The notes under the pieces were generated by a model. It saw nothing but the letters and a program-made list of their open reading frames with translations. It had not been told where the DNA came from and did not search any database. From positions 37,082 through 101,081 of the forward strand of contig DMYD01000013.1 of NCBI GenBank assembly GCA_003483745.1: 64,000 bases of DNA, in the 5' to 3' direction. Made by a program: the position numbers and the translations under genes. The DNA is from Roseburia sp. GTDB taxonomy: Bacteria > Bacillota > Clostridia > Lachnospirales > Lachnospiraceae. Each line of letters begins with the position of its first letter. Position 1 is the stretch's first letter. Below, piece by piece: positions 59,948-64,000 of the stretch.

Positions 59948-61018
59948 TTACATTTCTTTCAGCTTCGGATCTAATGCTTCACGTAAACCATCTGCTACAA
60001 GGTTAAAGCTTAACATCAGAAGCGCCATTACAACGATCGGTGGAATGATCTGGTACGGATGTGTGGTAAAACTGTTAAATCCTTCGGAGATCAGTGAACC
60101 AAGTGAACACTGCGGCACCGGAATACCAAGACCTACGAAACTTAAGAACGCCTCGGTAAAGATCGCTGTCGGGATGGAGAACATTACCTGTGTAATGATC
60201 GGTCCAATGATATTTGGCAGAACTTCTTTAAAGATAATAAAGAAATTTCCTGCTCCAAGTGTCCGTGATGCAAGTACAAATTCCTGCTCCTTTAATTTGA
60301 GCATCTCAGCTCTTGCGATACGGCTCATGCCGACCCACTCTGTCAGCATCAATGCAAAAATAATGGTAAGCATACCCGGCTGCAGTACCAGTAACAAAAG
60401 TGTTACGATTACAAGACGCGGAATACCGTTCGCGACCTCCAGAAACCGCTGCATGAACATATCGACTTTCCCGCCAAAATATCCGGAGATCAGTCCATAG
60501 CTCATACCGATCACCATATCGATGATAGCGGCTGCTACGGCGATAATCAGGGAAACGCGTGCGCCGGACCAGGTACGTGTCCAGATATCACGTCCGAAGT
60601 TATCACTTCCGAACCAGTAGTAAAGATCATCTAAGCCTTTTTCTTCATAGTAATTGATCTTTTTTGTTCCGGTCGTTGTTTTCATGCCCTCACTGCCATC
60701 GAAGATGCCAAGTTTTTCCAGACCTTTTACTCTCGGTGCAAAGTTTTTCTGTGTCAGTGACTGTTCGGAGTAACTGAAATCATTCATTCCCGGGCCAATA
60801 ATTGCAAATACCGTAATGATAATGATCAGGATCAGACCGATCACTGCACTGATTTTTTTGAAATAGCGGATCAATACGTCTTTCCAGAAACTCTGTGCTG
60901 CAAAGTTGTCATCTAACGCAAGTTCGCCATCTGTATGTTTAAATTTAAAATCTGCCTCGACCGGTATGTAGACGGCAGCATTATTTCCCACATTCATGGT
61001 ATTTTCCTGTGACACCAT
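59948..61018 (-). CDS. oppC: Oligopeptide ABC transporter permease
   Basis: A 356-residue permease with six core helices and the EAA-loop region (AEMLKLKEQEFVLASRTLGA, GNFFIIFKEVLPNI). The N-terminus carries a cytosolic tail of about 50 residues. ATG at 61018 follows AAAGGAGACTGAT, one nucleotide after the oppB stop. A large loop (RDIWTRTWSGARVSL) precedes the conserved core. Confidence 0.92.
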   Translation of the reverse strand: MVSQENTMNVGNNAAVYIPVEADFKFKHTDGELALDDNFAAQSFWKDVLIRYFKKISAVIGLILIIIITVFAIIGPGMNDFSYSEQSLTQKNFAPRVKGLEKLGIFDGSEGMKTTTGTKKINYYEEKGLDDLYYWFGSDNFGRDIWTRTWSGARVSLIIAVAAAIIDMVIGMSYGLISGYFGGKVDMFMQRFLEVANGIPRLVIVTLLLLVLQPGMLTIIFALMLTEWVGMSRIARAEMLKLKEQEFVLASRTLGAGNFFIIFKEVLPNIIGPIITQVMFSIPTAIFTEAFLSFVGLGIPVPQCSLGSLISEGFNSFTTHPYQIIPPIVVMALLMLSFNLVADGLREALDPKLKEM

Positions 61019-61019
61019 A

Positions 61020-61955
61020 TCAGTCTCCTTTCTTTGCCAGACGAATTCTCGGGTCAATAATTCCGTAAAGGATATCTACCACAAGCATGATGGCAATGTA
61101 CATTGCAGAATAAATAAAGCTTAATGCGATAACCACGTTGTAGTCGTTCGACTGAATCGCATTTACCAGAAGACTTCCGACACCCGGTATTGCAAATATT
61201 TTTTCAACAACCAGAGAACCGGTCATCAGATCGACGATCAGTGGTGCAAGCACCGTAATGATCGGAATCAGCGCATTTCGCAGTGCATGTTTAAAAATCA
61301 GCGCAGAGCCGGAAATTCCCTTACTCTCCGCAAGCAGCATATAATCGCTGCCGAGCACCTCAAGCATTTCACTTCGTGTAAAACGTGCGATCGACGCCAT
61401 CGTAAACATGGAAAGTGATACACTTGGCAGCACACTTGATCCGAAGATATCGCTCTCAGAAAACAGCATCGGGAACCACCCTAATTTAAAACCAAAGTTA
61501 TAGCTGAGTGCCAGTGCGAACACATACGACGGTACCGACACACCGATAACCGAAATGATCGTTGCCAGTGAATCCCATATCGTATCATGCTTTAACGCCG
61601 CAAGAAGCCCTAGCAGAAGCCCGACCACGGCACCAATTAACACCGCATATCCTCCGATACTGATGGAGATCGGAAGTCTTGTCTTTATCAACTGGGAAAT
61701 TGGTGTATTCTTTGAGATATTGTAACTTACGCCGAGATCTCCCTTTAACATATTGCCTACATATTTCACAAACTGTACCGGCAATGGCTGATCCAGTCCA
61801 TATTTCGTATACAGTGCTGCCCTCTGGTCTGCATTTAACTTCTCATCGTTGAATGGAGAACCCGGCATCAGCTGCATTAAAATAAACAGAACGAGCAAAA
61901 TTGCAAGCAACGTAAACAGAGACGTAAAAATTCTCTTAAGTGCATATTTTTTCAC
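61020..61955 (-). CDS. oppB: Oligopeptide ABC transporter permease
   Basis: A 311-residue permease (KRIFTSLFTLLAILLVLFIL first helix, ARFTRSEMLEVLGSDYMLLA and ESKGISGSALIFKHALRNAL as EAA region). The start codon is GTG at 61955, preceded by AAGGAGGATTAGAAC, part of a repeat-rich 308-nt gap after oppA. It is separated from oppA by several hairpins, which probably reduces permease synthesis relative to the binding protein. Confidence 0.92.
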   Translation of the reverse strand: MKKYALKRIFTSLFTLLAILLVLFILMQLMPGSPFNDEKLNADQRAALYTKYGLDQPLPVQFVKYVGNMLKGDLGVSYNISKNTPISQLIKTRLPISISIGGYAVLIGAVVGLLLGLLAALKHDTIWDSLATIISVIGVSVPSYVFALALSYNFGFKLGWFPMLFSESDIFGSSVLPSVSLSMFTMASIARFTRSEMLEVLGSDYMLLAESKGISGSALIFKHALRNALIPIITVLAPLIVDLMTGSLVVEKIFAIPGVGSLLVNAIQSNDYNVVIALSFIYSAMYIAIMLVVDILYGIIDPRIRLAKKGD

Positions 61956-61963
61956 GTTCTAAT

Positions 61964-62124
61964 CCTCCTTGTTTTCCGAAGGAAAATGCGACTGCCTTTG
62001 CAGGAGCAGAGGATTTTCCTCCTTTAGTTTTGCGGAGCAAAATGTCTGCTATGCATGCTATGCTCAATAGCTTGCATAGCATGTGCCTCTTGCAGGAGCA
62101 GAGGATTTTCCTCCTTTAGTTTTC
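61964..62124 (-). repeat. Shine-Dalgarno/hairpin repeats between oppA and oppB
   Basis: Diverged copies related to the nag array: AAGGAGGAAAATCCTCTGCTCCTGCAA-type segments (present twice, 61994-62024 and 62091-62120 regions), hairpins GTTTTCC-GAA-GGAAAAT (61971-61987) and GTTTTGC-GGA-GCAAAAT (62027-62043), and an extra perfect stem CATGCTATGC/GCATAGCATG (62054-62083) inserted in one unit. The final copy supplies the oppB ribosome site. The 12-mer CCTCCTTGTTTT on the plus strand recurs at 61964, 63989 and three times at 34107-34222. Confidence 0.85.
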
Positions 62125-62182
62125 CGTTCACGACATAGGAAATACCTGCCTCATTTCCTATAGCGTGAGCAATATGATGAAA

Positions 62183-62213
62183 TGCCGCACCAAAGTTAGC
62201 ACTTTAGTGCGGC
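62183..62213 (-). terminator. Stem between oppA and oppB (leaky terminator or stabiliser)
   Basis: GCCGCAC-CAAAGT-TAGC-ACTTTA-GTGCGGC (62183-62213) forms a strong stem but is followed by ATTTCATCA on the transcribed strand, not a pure T run. It may protect oppA mRNA or stop part of the transcripts. A small CCTGT-AAA-ACAGG stem (62225-62237) lies between it and the oppA stop. Confidence 0.6.
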
Positions 62214-62263
62214 TATATTCATTTTCCTGTAAAACAGGATTATAACTGTTTTAATACTTTTTT

Positions 62264-63979
62264 CTATTCGGTCTTTACAACATCTTTGTATACACGGTTG
62301 ATAGCTACTGGATGATACTCAACGCCTGTTACCTTAGAAGAAAGCATTTCTGCATTACACTGTGTGTAAAGTGGATAAATAACTGCTTCGTCCATAACGA
62401 GCTTTTCTGCATCGTAGAGTCTTGCCCAACGTCCCTCTGCATCTGTGCAAAGATCACCAGTTGTGCACTCGTCAATGATTGCATCGTAATCTGCGTTGCT
62501 CCACAGACCGTAGTTGTTAGAATTGTCTGTTACCCACATTCCAAGATATGTCATAGGATCTGCATAGTCCGGTCCCCAACGTGTTAATCCTAACTGGAAG
62601 TTACCGTTCTGCATGTCTTCTACACGCTGTTTCTTTGGCTCAACAACCAGGTTTACAGTCAGACCTGGAAGAGTTGTCTCCCACTGCTCTTTTAATACCT
62701 GTGCTACTTTCTGAGGTGCATCATCTGCATCTACTACCATGTCTAAAGTAATCTCAGATTCGCCAAGCTCCTCTAAACCTTTTGCCCAGTAATCTGCTGC
62801 TTTTGCAGTATCATAAGCACATACATCTGAGAATTTTGTCTGATCTTCAGAGAAATCAGATCCATCCGGACCTGCTGCGAACTGCATCGGAACTGCTGTA
62901 TAGGTAGAAGCAGAACCATCTTTTAATACATCTCCTGTAATGGAATCACGGTCGATTGCCATTGTCATTGCAAGACGGATATTTAAGTTTGCCAGTTCAG
63001 GAACAGAATTCATATTCGGGCTGACATACCATAAGTAACCAGCACCAACAGTTGTGAATTCAGGATCATCTTTTACCTGATCAACCTGCTCACCGTTTAC
63101 TAATGTTGTATCCAGTGCGCCTGTCTGGTAGTTCATTAATGCCTGCTGTGAATCCTGGATTACCTGATAGTTTAATCCGGAAAGTTCTACTCTGTCTGTA
63201 TCATAGTAGTCTGCATTTTTTGTTAAATGGAATGCAGTTGCTGCCGGCTGATAAGAATCTAATACAAATGCACCGTTTGATAATACTGTCTCAGGACTTG
63301 TTGCAAATGTATCTCCACAGGAATTGAAGAATTCCTCATTTACCGGATAGAAAGTCGGGAAATACATCAGAGATGTAAAGTAGCTGACAGGTACATTTAA
63401 CTCAACCTGAAGTGTGTTATCATCTACTGCCGTTACACCAAGTTCGCTCTTGTCTTTCTCACCTGCAATGATCTCTGCCGCATTTTTAATCTGACCGATA
63501 TCACTTAACATATATGCATACTCAGATGCAACATCCGGGTCAACGGCTCTCTGCCATCCGAATACGAAATCTGCTGCGGTAACCGGTGTGCCGTTGCTCC
63601 ATTTTGCATCGGTACGAAGATGGAATGTATAGGTCAGACCGTCATCTGATAAATCATAACTCTCTGCGATTGCCGGAACTGCCTGTCCGTCCGCATCCAT
63701 CTGCATCAGTCCGTCGGTGTAATCAGCGATTACCTCAAAAGATGTTCCGTCGGTAGCCTGCTGCGGATCGAGTGACTCGACCGGAGTCTCAAGCATAACA
63801 TTCATGTCTGATGCGCTTGCTGCGACATCTGTTCCTGCAGCATCGCCTGCTGCACTGCCTGTCTCTGTGCCTGTAGTTGTTCCCTGTGTTGCAGAAGAAC
63901 TGTTCCCGCCACAGCCTGCAAGACCAAGCATCATTGTTCCGGCCATCAAAATAGCCAAAACTGCTTTGGTTTTTTTCAT
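62264..63979 (-). CDS. oppA: Oligopeptide-binding lipoprotein
   Basis: A 571-residue class C binding protein. Signal peptide MKKTKAVLAILMAGTMMLGL with lipobox LAGCGG (Cys about 23), then a Ser/Thr/Ala linker and SBP family 5 motifs (SLDPQQATDGTSFEVI, RTDAKWSNGTPVTAADFVFG, WGPDYADPMTYLGMW). ATG at 63979 follows AAAACAAGGAGGATTAC. It captures peptides at the surface for OppBCDF; the cytosolic M28 peptidase could help use them. It heads the operon. Confidence 0.94.
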   Translation of the reverse strand: MKKTKAVLAILMAGTMMLGLAGCGGNSSSATQGTTTGTETGSAAGDAAGTDVAASASDMNVMLETPVESLDPQQATDGTSFEVIADYTDGLMQMDADGQAVPAIAESYDLSDDGLTYTFHLRTDAKWSNGTPVTAADFVFGWQRAVDPDVASEYAYMLSDIGQIKNAAEIIAGEKDKSELGVTAVDDNTLQVELNVPVSYFTSLMYFPTFYPVNEEFFNSCGDTFATSPETVLSNGAFVLDSYQPAATAFHLTKNADYYDTDRVELSGLNYQVIQDSQQALMNYQTGALDTTLVNGEQVDQVKDDPEFTTVGAGYLWYVSPNMNSVPELANLNIRLAMTMAIDRDSITGDVLKDGSASTYTAVPMQFAAGPDGSDFSEDQTKFSDVCAYDTAKAADYWAKGLEELGESEITLDMVVDADDAPQKVAQVLKEQWETTLPGLTVNLVVEPKKQRVEDMQNGNFQLGLTRWGPDYADPMTYLGMWVTDNSNNYGLWSNADYDAIIDECTTGDLCTDAEGRWARLYDAEKLVMDEAVIYPLYTQCNAEMLSSKVTGVEYHPVAINRVYKDVVKTE

Positions 63980-63988
63980 AATAGTAAT

Positions 63989-64000
63989 CCTCCTTGTTTT
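63989..64000 (-). repeat. Shared ribosome-site 12-mer before oppA, at window edge
   Basis: The 12-mer AAAACAAGGAGG (minus strand) immediately precedes oppA, identical to the units before nagA and oppB. The window ends here, so whether a tandem array extends beyond cannot be seen. Confidence 0.75.

Overview
The window looks like the chromosome of a motile, low-GC Gram-positive gut anaerobe of the family Lachnospiraceae, probably a Roseburia/Agathobacter-type organism. The reasons are the short flagellin, the FliW-CsrA-flagellin switch, lipoproteins with Gram-positive lipoboxes, a choloylglycine-hydrolase family enzyme, AT-rich intergenic regions with AGGAGG ribosome sites, and the gene families present. 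The species is inferred from protein character; no search was run.

Positions 1-8434 hold a flagellin-glycosylation locus. It has an inverting UDP-GlcNAc 4,6-dehydratase (PseB-like), an N-acetyl-sugar amidotransferase with its own HisH- and HisF-like ammonia suppliers, two tandem DUF3880/CgeB-like glycosyltransferases and a Maf-type flagellin glycosyltransferase. Positions 8804-21202 hold late flagellar genes in three transcription units, each preceded by a sigma-28-type promoter (TAAA/TAAT-N15-NCCGATAT): flgM-flgN-flgK-flgK-flgL-fliW-csrA, flaG-fliD-fliS-fliT-like, and flagellin. The flagellin leader carries a GGA-loop hairpin and a GGA-rich ribosome site, as expected for CsrA control.

Positions 21331-32751 are mostly housekeeping and single genes: acetyltransferase, M28 peptidase, YczE-like membrane protein with divergent LysR regulator, bile-salt-hydrolase family enzyme, a zincin-motif protein, PdxS/PdxT, RsmH and Pgi. 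A roughly 310-bp imperfect palindrome (24252-24561) lies between the peptidase and the membrane protein. Positions 32958-36122 are a GlcNAc operon (regulator-kinase fusion, nagB, nagA) with paired operators at its promoter. Positions 36229-40354 are a small defence-like patch: a WYL-like/SF1 helicase/PD-(D/E)XK fusion and a broken Abi_2 gene.

Positions 40441-46428 are a cobalamin-riboswitch operon: a lipoprotein cobaltochelatase (CbiK) and a FecBDE-type ABC importer. After a tRNA-Ser come a Cache chemoreceptor, two cupins, an MFS transporter, a tandem HD-GYP protein, a truncated DUF4317 gene with a LysR remnant, NSS and AGCS amino-acid symporters, a second chemoreceptor, and an oligopeptide ABC transporter (oppA-B-C-D-F) that ends the window.

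Three repeat families cut across the region: (i) a 31-nt hairpin with a fixed 13-nt loop at 14284, 20353 and 39341; (ii) tandem hairpins carrying Shine-Dalgarno sequences before nagA and between oppA and oppB, sharing a 12-mer also found before oppA; (iii) a 43-bp tandem duplication at the end of the M28 gene. The strongest candidates for something undescribed are the long palindrome, the ribosome-site repeats, the helicase-nuclease fusion, and the surface chelatase-importer operon.
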